The notes under the pieces are model-generated. The model had not been told where the DNA came from. It searched no databases and saw only the letters and a list, made by a program, of their open reading frames with translations. A stretch of 64,000 bases of DNA from Euglena gracilis (taxonomy: Eukaryota > Euglenida > Euglenophyceae > Euglenales), in NCBI GenBank assembly GCA_039621445.1, contig CP154955.1:29643471-29707470 (forward strand), given 5' to 3'. Shown one piece after another: positions 1 through 12,406 of the stretch (position 1 is its first letter; each line of letters begins with the position of its first letter). The position numbers and the translations under genes are program-made.

Positions 1-439
1 CGCCCAAAAAAACGTCGTTTTTCGGTCGTTTTCGGCCGAAATAAGCCGCGCCCGCGCACCAAAAACGAGCGCTCTGCCCCGGGTAGAGGTCGGCGATCCT
101 TTACCCGACTGTTGTGAAAGGCGCCGGCCCGACAGGCGCAATTTTGCCCGCGGCGGGCGTGCGTAAAACGCAGCAGTTACCGCCCGGAAGGCGCAAAATA
201 GCACTTTGGCAACGGACGCCCCAAAAAGCGTCTTTTTTCGGTCGTTTTCGGCCGAAATCGGCCGCGCCGGCGCTCCAAAAACGAGCGCTCTGCCCCGGGT
301 AGAGGTCGGCGATCCTTTACCTGACAGTTGCGAAGGGCGCCGGCCCAATTTTGCGAAGGGCGACAGGCGCAATTTTGCCCGCGGCGGGCGTGCGTAAAAC
401 GCAGCAGTTACCGCCCGGCAGGCGCAAAATGGCACTTCG

Positions 440-1303
440 GCAACGGACGCCCAAAAATAGGTCGTTTTTCGGTCGTTTTCGGCCGAAAACGGCCGCGCCC
501 GCGCTCCAAAAACGAGCGCTCTGCCCCGGGTAGAGGTCGGCTATCCTTTACCTGACTGTTTCGAAGGGCGCCGGCCGGAGAGGCGCAATTTTGCCCGCGG
601 CGGGCGTGCGTAAAACGCAGCAGTTACCGCCCGGAAGGCGCAAAACAGCACTTAGGCAACGGACGCCCCAAAAAGCGCCTTTTTTCGGTCGTTTTCGGCC
701 GAAATCGGCCGCGCCTGCGCTCCAAAAACGAGCGCTCTGCCCCGGGTAGAGGTCGGCGATCCTTTACCTGACTGTTGCGAAGGGCGCCGGCCCGACAGGC
801 GCAATTTTGCCCGCGGCGGGCGTGCGTAAAACGCAGCAGTTACCGCCCGGGAGGCGCAAAATAGCACTTTGGCAACGGACGCCCAAAAATACGTCGTTTT
901 TCGGTCGTTTTCGGCCGAAAACGGCCGCGCCCGCGCTCCAAAAACGAGCGCTCTGCCCCGGGTAGAGGTCGGCTATCCTTTACCTGACTGTTTCGAAGGG
1001 CGCCGGCCGGAGAGGCGCAATTTTGCCCGCGGCGGGCGTGCGTAAAACGCAGCAGTTACCGCCCGGAAGGCGCAAAACAGCACTTAGGCAACGGACGCCC
1101 CAAAAAGCGCCTTTTTTCGGTCGTTTTCGGCCGAAATCGGCCGCGCCTGCGCTCCAAAAACGAGCGCTCTGCCCCGGGTAGAGGTCGGCGATCCTTTACC
1201 TGACAGTTGCGAAGGGCGCCGGCCCGACAGGCGCAATTTTGCCCGCGGCGGGCGTGCGTAAAACGCAGCAGTTACCGCCCGGGAGGCGCAAAATAGCACT
1301 TTG
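440..1303 (+). repeat. Tandem duplication of a two-unit (432-bp) block
   Basis: A two-unit block with the private variant cgcaaaacagcacttagg appears at 641 and again at 1,073, exactly 432 bp apart. The corresponding place in the downstream higher-order copy has it only once (5,614). The duplication therefore arose in this copy, or was lost from the other, after the large duplication. Confidence 0.75.
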
Positions 1304-2999
1304 GCAACGGACGCCCAAAAATACGTCGTTTTTCGGTCGTTTTCGGCCGAAATCAGCCGCGCCGGCGCTCCAAAAACGAGCGCTCTGCCCCGGGTAGAGG
1401 TAGGCGATTCTTTACCTGACAGTTGCGAAGGGCGCCGGCCCGACAGGCGCAATTTTGCTCGCGGCGGGCGTGCGTAAAACGCAGCAGTTACCGCCCGGGA
1501 GGCGCAAAATAGCACTTTGGCAACGGACGCCCAAAAAAACGTCGTTTTTCGGTCGTTTTCGGCCGAAATCGGCCGCGCCCAAGCTCCAAAAACGAGCGCT
1601 CTGCCCCGGGTAGAGGTCGGCGATCCTTTACCTGACTGTTTCGAAGGGCGCCGGCCCGACAGGCGCAATTTTGCCCGCGGCGGGCGTGCGTAAAACGCAG
1701 CAGTTACCGCCCGGGAGGCGCAAAATAGCACTTCGGCAACGGACGCCCCAAAAACGTGGTTTTTCGGTCGTTTTCGGCCGAAATCGGCCGCGCCGGCGCT
1801 CCAAAAACGAGCGCTCTGCCCCGGGTAGAGGTCGGCGATAATTTACCTGACTGTTGCGAAGGGCGCCGGCCCGACAGGCGCAATTTTGCCCGCGGCGGGC
1901 GTGCGTAAAACGCAGCAGTTACCGCCCGGGAGGCGCATAATAGCACTTTGGCAACGGACGCCCCAAAAAACGTCGTTTTTCGGTCGTTTTCGGCCGAAAT
2001 CGGCCGCGCCGGCGCTCCAAAAACGAGCGCTCTGCCCCGGGTAGAGGTCGGCGATCCTTTACCTGACAGTTGCGAAGGGCGCCGGCCCGACAGGCGCAAT
2101 TTTGCCCGCGGCGGGCGTGCGTAAAACGCAGCAGTTACCGCCCGGAGGCACAAAATAGCACTTCGGCAACGGACGCCCCAATAAGCGTCTTTTGTCGGTC
2201 GTTTTCGGCCGAAATCGGCCGCGCCGGCGCTCCAAAAACGAGCGCTCTGCCCCGGATAGAGGTCGGCGATCCTTTACCTGACAGTTGCGAAGGGCGCCGG
2301 CCCGACAGGCGCAATTTTGCCCGCGGCGGGCGTGCGTAAAACGCAGCAGTTACCGCCCGGAAGGCGCAAAATAGCACTTCGGCAACGGACGCCCCAATAA
2401 GCGTCTTTTGTCGGTCGTTTTCGGCCGAAATCGGCCGCGCCGGCGCTCCAAAAACGAGCGCTCTGCCCCGGATAGAGGTCGGCGACCCTTTACCTGACAG
2501 TTGCGAAGGGCGCCGGCCCGACAGGCGCAACTTTGCCCGCGGCGGGCGTGCGTAAAACGCAGCAGTTACCGCCCGGAAGGCGCAAAATAGCACTTCGGCA
2601 ACGGACGCCCCAATAAGCGTCTTTTGTCGGTCGTTTTCGGCCGAAATCAGCCGCGCCGGCGCTCCAAAAACGAGCGCTCTGCCCCGGGTAGAGGTCCGCG
2701 ATCCTTTCTTTACCTGACAGTTGCGAAGGGCGCCGGCCCGACAGGCGCAATTTTGCCCGCGGCGGGCGTGCGTAAAACGCAGCAGTTACCGCCCGGAAGG
2801 CGCAAAATAGCACTTCGGCAACGGACGCCCCAATAAGCGTCTTTTGTCGGTCGTTTTCGGCCGAAATCGGCCGCGCCGGCGCTCCAAAAACGAGCGCTCT
2901 GCCCCGGATAGAGGTCGGCGATCCTTTACCTGACAGTTGCGAAGGGCGCCGGCCCGACAGGCGCAACTTTGCCCGCGGCGGGCGTGCGTGAAACGCAGC

Positions 3000-3865
3000 A
3001 GTTACCGCCCGGGAGGCGCAAAATAGCACTTCGGCAACGGACGCCCAAAAAAACGTCGTTTTTCGGTCCTTTTCGGCCGAAATCAGCCGCGCCCGCGCAC
3101 CAAAAACGAGCGCTCTTCCCCGGGTAGAGGTCGGCGATCCTTTACCTGACTGTTTCGAAGGGCGCCGGCCCGACAGGCGCAATTTTGCCCGCGGCGGGCG
3201 TGCGTAAAACGCAGCAGTTACCGCCCGGGAGGCGCAAAATAGCACTTTGGCAACGGACGCCCCAAAAAACGTCGTTTTTCGGTCGTTTTCGGCCGAAATC
3301 GGCCGCGCCCGCGCTCCAAAAACAAGCGCTCTGCCCCGGGTAGAGGTCGGCGATCCTTTACCTGACTGTTGCGAAGGGCGCCGGCCCGACAGGCGCAATT
3401 TTGCGCGCGGCGGGCGTGCGTAAAACGCAGCAGTTACCGCCCGGCAGGCGCAAAATAGCACTTCGGCAACGGACGCCCAAAAAAACGTCGTTTTTCGGTC
3501 CTTTTCGGCCGAAATCAGCCGCGCCCGCGCACCAAAAACGAGCGCTCTTCCCCGGGTAGAGGTCGGCGATCCTTTACCTGACTGTTTCGAAGGGCGCCGG
3601 CCCGACAGGCGCAATTTTGCCCGCGGCGGGCGTGCGTAAAACGCAGCAGTTACCGCCCGGGAGGCGCAAAATAGCACTTTGGCAACGGACGCCCCAAAAA
3701 ACGTCGTTTTTCGGTCGTTTTCGGCCGAAATCGGCCGCGCCCGCGCTCCAAAAACGAGCGCTCTGCCCCGGGTAGAGGTCGGCGATCCTTTACCTGACTG
3801 TTGCGAAGGGCGCCGGCCCGACAGGCGCAATTTTGCGCGCGGCGGGCGTGCGTAAAACGCAGCAG
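3000..3865 (+). repeat. Second two-unit duplication in the 216-bp array
   Basis: A pair of units is repeated at 432 bp. It is marked by ttcggtccttttcgg plus gctcttccccggg in one unit and ttttgcgcgcggcggg in the next. The markers are at about 3,063, 3,113 and 3,400, and again near 3,495, 3,545 and 3,832. The downstream higher-order copy has this pair once (7,820-8,165). Confidence 0.72.
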
Positions 3866-4984
3866 TTACCGCCCGGGAGGCGCAAAATAGCACTTCGGCA
3901 ACGGACGCCCCAAAAACGTCGTTTTTCGGTCGTTTTCGGCCGAAAACGGCCGCGCCGGCGCTCCAAAAACGAGCGCTCTGCCCCGGGTAGAGGTCGGCGA
4001 TCCTTTACCTGACTGTTGCGAAGGGCGCCGGCCCGACAGGCGCAATTTTGCCCGCGGCGGGCGTGCGTAAAACGCAGCAGTTACCGCCCGGGAGGCGCAA
4101 AATAGCACTTCGGCAACGGACGCCCAAAAAAACGTCGTTTTTCGGTCGTTTTCGGCCGAAATCGGCCGCGCCGGCGCTCCAAAAACGAGCGCTCTGCCCC
4201 GGGTAGAGGTCGGCGATCCTTTACCTGACTGTTGCGAAGGGCGCCGGCCCGACAGGCGCAATTTTGCCCGCGGCGGGCGTGCGTAAAACGCAGCAGTTAC
4301 CGCCCGGGAGGCGCAAAATAGCACTTTGGCAACGGACGCCCAAAAAAACGTCGTTTTTCGGTCGTTTTCGGCCGAAATCGGCCGCGCCGGCGCTCCAAAA
4401 ACGAGCGCTCTGCCCCGGGTAGAGGTCGGCGATCCTTTACCTGACTGTTGCGAAGGGCGCCGGCCCGACAGGCGCAATTTTGCCCGCGGCGGGCGTGCGT
4501 AAAACGCAGCAGTTACCGCCCGGGAGGCGCAAAATAGCACTTTGGCAACGGACGCCCAAAAATACGTCGTTTTTCGGTCGTTTTCGGCCGAAAACGGCCG
4601 CGCCCGCGCTCCAAAAACGAGCGCTCTGCCCCGGGTAGAGGTCGGCGATCCTTTACCTGACTGTTTCGAAGGGCGCCGGCCCGACAGGCGCAATTTTGCC
4701 CGCGGCGGGCGTGCGTAAAACGCAGCAGTTGCCGCCCGGGAGGCGCAAAATAGCACTTTGGCAACGGACGCCCGAAAATACGTCGTTTTTCGGTCGTTTT
4801 CCGCCAAAATCAGCCGCGCCGGCGCTCCAAAAACGAGCGCTCTGCCCCGGATAGAGGTCGGCGATCCTTTACCTGACAGTTGCGAAGGGCGCCGGCCCGA
4901 CAGGCGCAACTTTGCCCGCGGCGGGCGTGCGTGAAACGCAGCAGTTACCGCCCGGGAGGCGCAAAATAGCACTTCGGCAACGGA

Positions 4985-7900
4985 CGCCCAAAAAAACGTC
5001 GTTTTTCGGTCGTTTTCGGCCGAAATCAGCCGCGCCCGCGCACCAAAAACGAGCGCTCTGCCCCGGGTAGAGGTCGGCGATCCTTTACCCGACTGTTGTG
5101 AAAGGCGCCGGCCCGACAGGCGCAATTTTGCCCGCGGCGGGCGTGCGTAAAACGCAGCAGTTACCGCCCGGAAGGCGCAAAATAGCACTTTGGCAACGGA
5201 CGCCCCAAAAAGCGTCTTTTTTCGGTCGTTTTCGGCCGAAATCGGCCGCGCCGGCGCTCCAAAAACGAGCGCTCTGCCCCGGCTAGAGGTCGGCGATCCT
5301 TTCTTTACCTGATAGTTGCGAAGGGCGCCGGCCCGACAGGCGCAATTTTGCCCGCGGCGGGCGTGCGTAAAACGCAGCAGTTACCGCCCGGCAGGCGCAA
5401 AATGGCACTTCGGCAACGGACGCCCAAAAATAGGTCGTTTTTCGGTCGTTTTCGGCCGAAAACGGCCGCGCCCGCGCTCCAAAAACGAGCGCTCTGCCCC
5501 GGGTAGAGGTCGGCTATCCTTTACCTGACTGTTTCGAAGGGCGCCGGCCGGAGAGGCGCAATTTTGCCCGCGGCGGGCGTGCGTAAAACGCAGCAGTTAC
5601 CGCCCGGAAGGCGCAAAACAGCACTTAGGCAACGGACGCCCCAAAAAGCGCCTTTTTTCGGTCGTTTTCGGCCGAAATCGGCCGCGCCTGCGCTCCAAAA
5701 ACGAGCGCTCTGCCCCGGGTAGAGGTCGGCGATCCTTTACCTGACAGTTGCGAAGGGCGCCGGCCCGACAGGCGCAATTTTGCCCGCGGCGGGCGTGCGT
5801 AAAACGCAGCAGTTACCGCCCGGGAGGCGCAAAATAGCACTTTGGCAACGGACGCCCAAAAATACGTCGTTTTTCGGTCGTTTTCGGCCGAAAACGGCCG
5901 CGCCCGCGCTCCAAAAACGAGCGCTCTGCCCCGGGTAGAGGTAGGCGATTCTTTACCTGACAGTTGCGAAGGGCGCCGGCCCGACAGGCGCAATTTTGCT
6001 CGCGGCGGGCGTGCGTAAAACGCAGCAGTTACCGCCCGGGAGGCGCAAAATAGCACTTTGGCAACGGACGCCCAAAAAAACGTCGTTTTTCGGTCGTTTT
6101 CGGCCGAAATCGGCCGCGCCCAAGCTCCAAAAACGGGCGCTCTGCCCCGGGTAGAGGTCGGCGATCCTTTACCTGACTGTTTCGAAGGGCGCCGGCCCGA
6201 CAGGCGCAATTTTGCCCGCGGCGGGCGTGCGTAAAACGCAGCAGTTACCGCCCGGGAGGCGCAAAATAGCACTTCGGCAACGGACGCCCCAAAAACGTGG
6301 TTTTTCGGTCGTTTTCGGCCGAAATCGGCCGCGCCGGCGCTCCAAAAAAGAGCGCTCTGCCCCGGGTAGAGGTCGGCGATAATTTACCTGACTGTTGCGA
6401 AGGGCGCCGGCCCGACAGGCGCAATTTTGCCCGCGGCGGGCGTGCGTAAAACGCAGCAGTTACCGCCCGGGAGGCGCATAATAGCACTTTGGCAACGGAC
6501 GCCCCAAAAAACGTCGTTTTTCGGTCGTTTTCGGCCGAAATCGGCCGCGCCGGCGCTCCAAAAACGAGCGCTCTGCCCCGGGTAGAGGTCGGCGATCCTT
6601 TACCTGACAGTTGCGAAGGGCGCCGGCCCGACAGGCGCAATTTTGCCCGCGGCGGGCGTGCGTAAAACGCAGCAGTTACCGCCCGGGAGGTGCAAAATAG
6701 CACTTCGGCAACGGACGCCCCAATAAGCGTCTTTTGTCGGTCGTTTTCGGCCGAAATCGGCCGCGCCGGCGCTCCAAAAACGAGCGCTCTGCCCCGGATA
6801 GAGGTCGGCGATCCTTTACCTGACAGTTGCGAAGGGCGCCGGCCCGACAGGCGCAATTTTGCCCGCGGCGGGCGTGCGTAAAACGCAGCAGTTACCGCCC
6901 GGAAGGCGCAAAATAGCACTTCGGCAACGGACGCCCCAATAAGCGTCTTTTGTCGGTCGTTTTCGGCCGAAATCGGCCGCGCCGGCGCTCCAAAAACGAG
7001 CGCTCTGCCCCGGATAGAGGTCGGCGACCCTTTACCTGACAGTTGCGAAGGGCGCCGGCCCGACAGGCGCAACTTTGCCCGCGGCGGGCGTGCGTAAAAC
7101 GCAGCAGTTACCGCCCGGAAGGCGCAAAATAGCACTTCGGCAACGGACGCCCCAATAAGCGTCTTTTGTCGGTCGTTTTCGGCCGAAATCAGCCGCGCCG
7201 GCGCTCCAAAAACGAGCGCTCTGCCCCGGGTAGAGGTCCGCGATCCTTTCTTTACCTGACAGTTGCGAAGGGCGCCGGCCCGACAGGCGCAATTTTGCCC
7301 GCGGCGGGCGTGCGTAAAACGCAGCAGTTACCGCCCGGAAGGCGCAAAATAGCACTTCGGCAACGGACGCCCCAATAAGCGTCTTTTGTCGGTCGTTTTC
7401 GGCCGAAATCGGCCGCGCCGGCGCTCCAAAAACGAGCGCTCTGCCCCGGATAGAGGTCGGCGATCCTTTACCTGACAGTTGCGAAGGGCGCCGGCCCGAC
7501 AGGCGCAACTTTGCCCGCGGCGGGCGTGCGTAAAACGCAGCAGTTACCGCCCGGAAGGCGCAAAATAGCACTTCGGCAACGGACGCCCCAATAAGCGTCT
7601 TTTGTCGGTCGTTTTCGGCCGAAATCGGCCGCGCCGGCGCTCCAAAAACGAGCGCTCTGCCCCGGATAGAGGTCGGCGATCCTTTACCTGACAGTTGCGA
7701 AGGGCGCCGGCCCGACAGGCGCAACTTTGCCCGCGGCGGGCGTGCGTGAAACGCAGCAGTTACCGCCCGGGAGGCGCAAAATAGCACTTCGGCAACGGAC
7801 GCCCAAAAAAACGTCGTTTTTCGGTCCTTTTCGGCCGAAATCAGCCGCGCCCGCGCACCAAAAACGAGCGCTCTTCCCCGGGTAGAGGTCGGCGATCCTT

Positions 7901-8225
7901 TACCTGACTGTTTCGAAGGGCGCCGGCCCGACAGGCGCAATTTTGCCTGCGGCGGGCGTGCGTAAAACGCAGCAGTTACCGCCCGGGAGGCGCAAAACAG
8001 CACTTTGGCAACGGACGCCCCAAAAAACGTCGTTTTTCGGTCGTTTTCGGCCGAAATCGGCCGCGCCCGCGCTCCAAAAACAAGCGCTCTGCCCCGGGTA
8101 GAGGTCGGCGATCCTTTACCAGACTGTTGCGAAGGGCGCCGGCCCGACAGGCGCAATTTTGCGCGCGGCGGGCGTGCGTAAAACGCAGCAGTTACCGCCC
8201 GGCAGGCGCAAAATAGCACTTCGGC
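4985..8225 (+). repeat. Higher-order duplication inside the 216-bp array, copy 2
   Basis: This is the second copy of the block that begins at position 1. The offset is 4,984 at its start, 4,541-4,542 over most of its length, and 4,758 then 4,326 near the end. The shifts correspond to gain or loss of whole 216-bp units, plus an 11-bp difference from a 15-bp versus a 4-bp local insertion. The right end is uncertain because neighbouring units are alike. Confidence 0.78.
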
Positions 8226-11200
8226 AACGGACGCCCCAAAAACGTCGTTTTTCGGTCGTTTTCGGCCGAAAACGGCCGCGCCCGCGCTCCAAAAACGAGC
8301 GCTCTGCCCCGGGTAGAGGTCGGCGATCCTTTACCTGACTGTTTCGAAGGGCGCCGTCCCGACAGGCGCAATTTTGCTTGCGGCGGGCGTGCGTAAAACG
8401 CAGCAGTTACCGCCCGGGAGGCGCAAAATAGCACTTCGGCAACGGACGCCCAAAAATACGTCGTTTTTCGGTCGTTTTCGGCCGAAAACGGCCGCGCCCG
8501 CGCTCCAAAAACGAGCGCTCTGCCCCGGGTAGAGGTCGGCGATCCTTTACCTGACTGTTGCGAAGGGCGCCGGCCCGACAGGCGCAATTTTGCCCGCGGC
8601 GGGCGTGCGTGCAGCAGTTACCGCCCGGGAGGCGCAAAATAGCACTTTGGCAACGGACGCCCCAAAAAACGTCGTTTTTCGGTCGTTTTCGGCCGAAATC
8701 GGCCGCGCCGGCGCTCCAAAAACGAGCGCTCTGCCCCGGGTAGAGGTCGGCGATCCTTTACCTGACAGTTGCGAAGGGCGCCGGCCCGACAGGCGCAACT
8801 TTGCCCGCGGCGGGCGTGCGTGAAACGCAGCAGTTACCGCCCGGGAGGCGCAAAATAGCACTTCGGCAACGGACGCCCAAAAAAACGTCGTTTTTCGGTC
8901 GTTTTCGGCCGAAAACGGCCGCGCCCGCGCACCAAAAACGAGCGCTCTGCCCTGGGTAGAGGTCGGCGATCCTTTACCTGAGTGTTTCGAATGGTGCCGG
9001 CCCGACAGGCGCAATTTTGCCTGCGGCGGGCGTGCGTAAAACGCAGCAGTTACCGCCCGGGAGGCGCAAAATAGCACTTTGGCAACGGACGCCCAAAAAT
9101 ACGTCGTTTCTCGGTCGTTTTCGGCCGAAATCGGCCGCGCCGGCGCTCCAAAAACGAGCGCTCTGCCCCGGGTAGAGGTCGGCGATCCTTTACCTGACAG
9201 TTTCGAAGGGCGCCGGCCCGACAGGCGCAATTTTGCCCGCGGCGGGCGTGCGTAAAACGCAGCAGTTACCGCCCGGAAGGCGCAAAATAACACTTTGGCA
9301 ACGGACGCCCCAAAAAACGTCGTTTTTCGGTCGTTTTCGGCCGAAATAGGTCGCGCCCGCGCTCCAAAAACGAGCGCTCTGCCCCGGGTAGAGGTCGGCG
9401 ATCCTTTACTTGGCTGCTGCGAAGGGCGCCGGCCCGACAGGCGCAATTTTGCCCGCGGCGGGCGTGCGTAAAACGCAGCAGTTACCGCCCGGGAGGCGCA
9501 AAATAACACTTCGGCAACGGACGCCCCAAAAACGTGGTTTTTCGGTCGTTTTCGGCCGAAATCGGCCGCGCCGGCGCTCCAAAAAAGAGCGCTCTGCCCC
9601 AGGTAGAGGTCGGCGATCCTTTACCTGACTGTTGCGAAGGACGCCGGCCCGACAGGCGCAATTTTGCCCGCGGCTGGCGTGCGTAAAACGCAGCAGTTAC
9701 CGCCCGGGAGGCGCAAAATAGCACTTTGGCAACGGACGCCCCAAAAAACGTCGTTTTTCGGTCGTTTTCGGCCGAAATCGGCCGCGCCGGCGCTCCAAAA
9801 ACGAGCGCTCTGCCCCGGGTGGAGGTCGGCGATCCTTTCTTTACCTGACAGTTGCGAAGGGCGCCGGCCCGACAGGCGCAATTTTGCCCGCGGCGGGCGT
9901 GCGTAAAACGCAGCAGTTACCGCCCGGGAGGCGCAAAATAGCACTTCGGCAAGGGACGCCCCAAAAAGCGTCTTTTTTTCGGTCGTTTTCGGCCGAAATT
10001 GGCCGCGCTGGCGCTCCAAAAACGAGCGCTCTGCCCCGGGTAGAGGTCGGCGATCCTTTACCTGACAGTTGCGAAGGGCGCCGGCCCGACAGGCGCAACT
10101 TTGCCCGTGGCGGGCGTGCGTGAAACGCAGCAGTTACCGCCCGGGAGGCGCAAAATAGCACTTTGGCAACGGACGCCCAAAAAAACGTCGTTTTTCGGTC
10201 GTTTTCGGCCGAAATCGGTCGCGCCCGCGCTCCAAAAACGAGCTCTCTGCCCCGGGTAGAGGTCGGCGATCCTTTACCTGACTGTTGCGAAGGGCGCCGG
10301 CCCGACAGGCGCAATTTTGCCCGCGGCGGGCGTGCGTAAAACGCAGCAGTTACCGCCCGGGAGGCGCAAAATAGCACTTTGGCAACGGACGCCCAAAAAA
10401 ACGATGTTTTTCGGTCGTTTTCGGCCGAAATCGGCCGCGCAGGCACTCCAAAAACGAGTGCCCTGCCCCGGGTAGAGGTCGGCGATCCTTTACCTGACTG
10501 TTGCGAAGGGCGCCGGCGCGACAGGCGCAATTTTGCCCGCGGCGGGCGTGCGTAAAACGCAGCAGTTACCGCCCGGGAGGCGCAAAATAGCACTTTGGCA
10601 ACGGACGCCCAAAAAACGTCGTTTTTCGGTCGTTTTCGGCCGAAATCGGCCGCGCCCGCGCTCCAAAAACGAGCGCTCTGCCCCGGGTAGAGGTCGGCGA
10701 TCCTTTACCTGACTGTTGCGAAGGGCGCCGGCCGGAGAGGCGCAATTTTGCCCGCGGCGGGCGTGCGTAAAACGCAGCAGTTACCGCCCGGGAGGCGCAA
10801 AATAGCACTTTGGCAACGGACGCCCAAAAAACGTCGTTTTTCGGTCGTTTTCGGCCGAAATCGGCCGCGCCGGCGCTCCAAAAACGAGCGCTCTGCCCCG
10901 GGTAGAGGTCGGCGATCCTTTACCTGACTGTTTCGAAGGGCGCCGGCCCGACAGGCGCAATTTTGCCCGCGGCGGGCGTGCGTAAAACGCAGCAGTTACC
11001 GCCCGGGAGGCGCAAAATAGCACTTTGGCAACGGACGCCCCAAAAAACGTCGTTTTTCGGTCGTTTTCGGCCGAAATCGGCCGCGCCCGCGCTCCAAAAA
11101 CGAGCGCTCTGCCCCGGGTAGATGGCGGCGATCCTTTACCTGACTGTTTCGAAGGGCGCCGGCCCGACAGGCGCAATTTTGCCCGCGGCGGGCGTGCGTA

Positions 11201-12404
11201 AAACGCAGCAGTTACCGCCCGGGAGGCGCAAAATAGCACTTTGGCAACGGACGCCCCAAAAAACGTCGTTTTCGGTCGTTTTCGGCCGAAATCGGCCGCG
11301 CCCGCGCTCCAAAAACGAGCGCTCTGCCCCGGGTAGAGGTCGGCGATCCTTTACCTGACTGTTTCGAAGGGCGCCGGCCCGACAGGCGCAATTTTACCCG
11401 CGGCGGGCGTGCGTAAAACGCAGCAGTTACCGCCCGGGAGGCGCAAAATAGCACTTTGGCAACGGACGCCCCAAAAAACGTCGTTTCTCGGTCGTTTTCG
11501 GCCGAAATCGGCCGCGCCGGCGCTCCAAAAACGAGCGCTCTGCCCCGGGTAGAGGTCGGCGATCCTTTACCTGACTGTTTCGAAGGGCGCCGGCCCGACA
11601 GGCGCAATTTTGCCCGCGGCGGGCGTGCGTAAAACGCAGCAGTTACCGCCCGGGAGGAGCAAAATAGCACTTTGGCAACGGACGCCCAAAAAAACGTCGG
11701 TTTTCGGTCGTTTTCGGCCGAAAACGGCCGCGCCCGCGCTCCAAAAACGAGCGCTCTGCCCCGGGTAGAGGTCGGCGATCCTTTACCTGACTGTTGCGAA
11801 GGGCGCCGGCCCGACAGGCGCAATTTTCCCCGCGGCGGGCGTGCGTAAAACGCAGCAGTTACCGCCCGGGAGGCGCAAAATAGCACTTCAGCAACGGACG
11901 CCCCAAAAACGTGGTTTTTCGGTCGTTTTCGGCCGAAATCGGCCGCGCCGGCGCTCCAAAAACGAGCGCTCTGCCCCGGGTAGAGGTCGGCGATCCTTTA
12001 CCTGACTGTTTCGAAGGGCGCCGGCCCGACAGGCGCAATTTTGCCCGCGGCGGGCGTGCGTAAAACGCAGCAGTTACCGCCCGGGAGGCGCAAAATAGCA
12101 CCTCGGTAACGGACGCCCCAAGAAAACGTCGTTTTTCGGTCGTTTTCAGCCGAAATCGGCCGCGCCGGCGCTCCAAAAACGAGCGCTCTGCCCCGGGTAG
12201 AGGTCGGCGATCCTTTACCTGACTGTTTCGAAGGGCGCCGGCCCGACAGGCGCAATTTTGCCCGCGGCGGGCGTGCGTAAAACGCAGCAGTTACCGCCCG
12301 GGAGGCGCAAAATAGCACTTTGGCAACGGACGCCCCAAAAAACGTCGTTTTTCGGTCGTTTTCGGCCGAAATCGGCCGCGCCGGCGCTCCAAAAACGAGC
12401 GCTC

Positions 12405-12406
12405 TA
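12405..12406. other. Junction between the 216-bp and 213-bp satellites
   Basis: A 216-bp unit stops mid-unit after gagcgctct, and the next base begins the 213-bp satellite at acacccgtagctactaatcc. No spacer, target-site duplication or transposon end is visible. The abrupt switch suggests illegitimate recombination or an assembly join. Confidence 0.85.

Larger units (their letters stand above)
1..3900 (+). repeat. Higher-order duplication inside the 216-bp array, copy 1
   Basis: Private variants of this stretch recur in the same order about 4.54 kb downstream (21 units plus 5-6 bp). The caaaacagcacttagg variant at 1,073 matches 5,614, and the frame features at 1,084-1,731 and 2,624-2,836 match 5,625-6,272 and 7,166-7,378. 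Position 1 aligns with 4,985. Copy 1 has two extra two-unit blocks (near 440-1,303 and 3,000-3,865) and lacks one unit present in copy 2. This is the pattern expected from unequal crossing-over. Confidence 0.8.
1..12405. repeat. 216-bp GC-rich satellite array (about 57 units)
   Basis: The segment cgcagcagttaccgcccgg recurs every 216 bp (for example near 618, 834, 1050 and 1266) from the window start to 12,405. Each unit carries CpG-rich landmarks: tttcggccgaaa, gagcgctc, gcccgcggcgggc and gggtagaggtcggcgatcc. Units differ by scattered substitutions, a 4-bp insertion (near 2,707, 5,300, 7,250 and 9,838) and one 15-bp local slip near 345-365. The array runs off the left edge. Because 216 is divisible by three and the unit is poor in stop codons on the minus strand, frames of up to 467 codons run through several units. 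They look incidental: they encode the same 72-residue period and have no independent start or terminus. No known satellite family is recognised. Confidence 0.95.

Noticed and set aside
2490-3893. Minus-strand frame of 467 codons, and similar long frames in the 216-bp array
   Set aside because: They are successive 72-residue translations of a 216-bp satellite unit. Length divisible by three and low stop density explain them, and no terminus or domain stands out.
1-12405. Ribosomal intergenic spacer repeats
   Set aside because: The GC-rich period would fit, but no rRNA sequence or spacer promoter is recognisable anywhere in the window.
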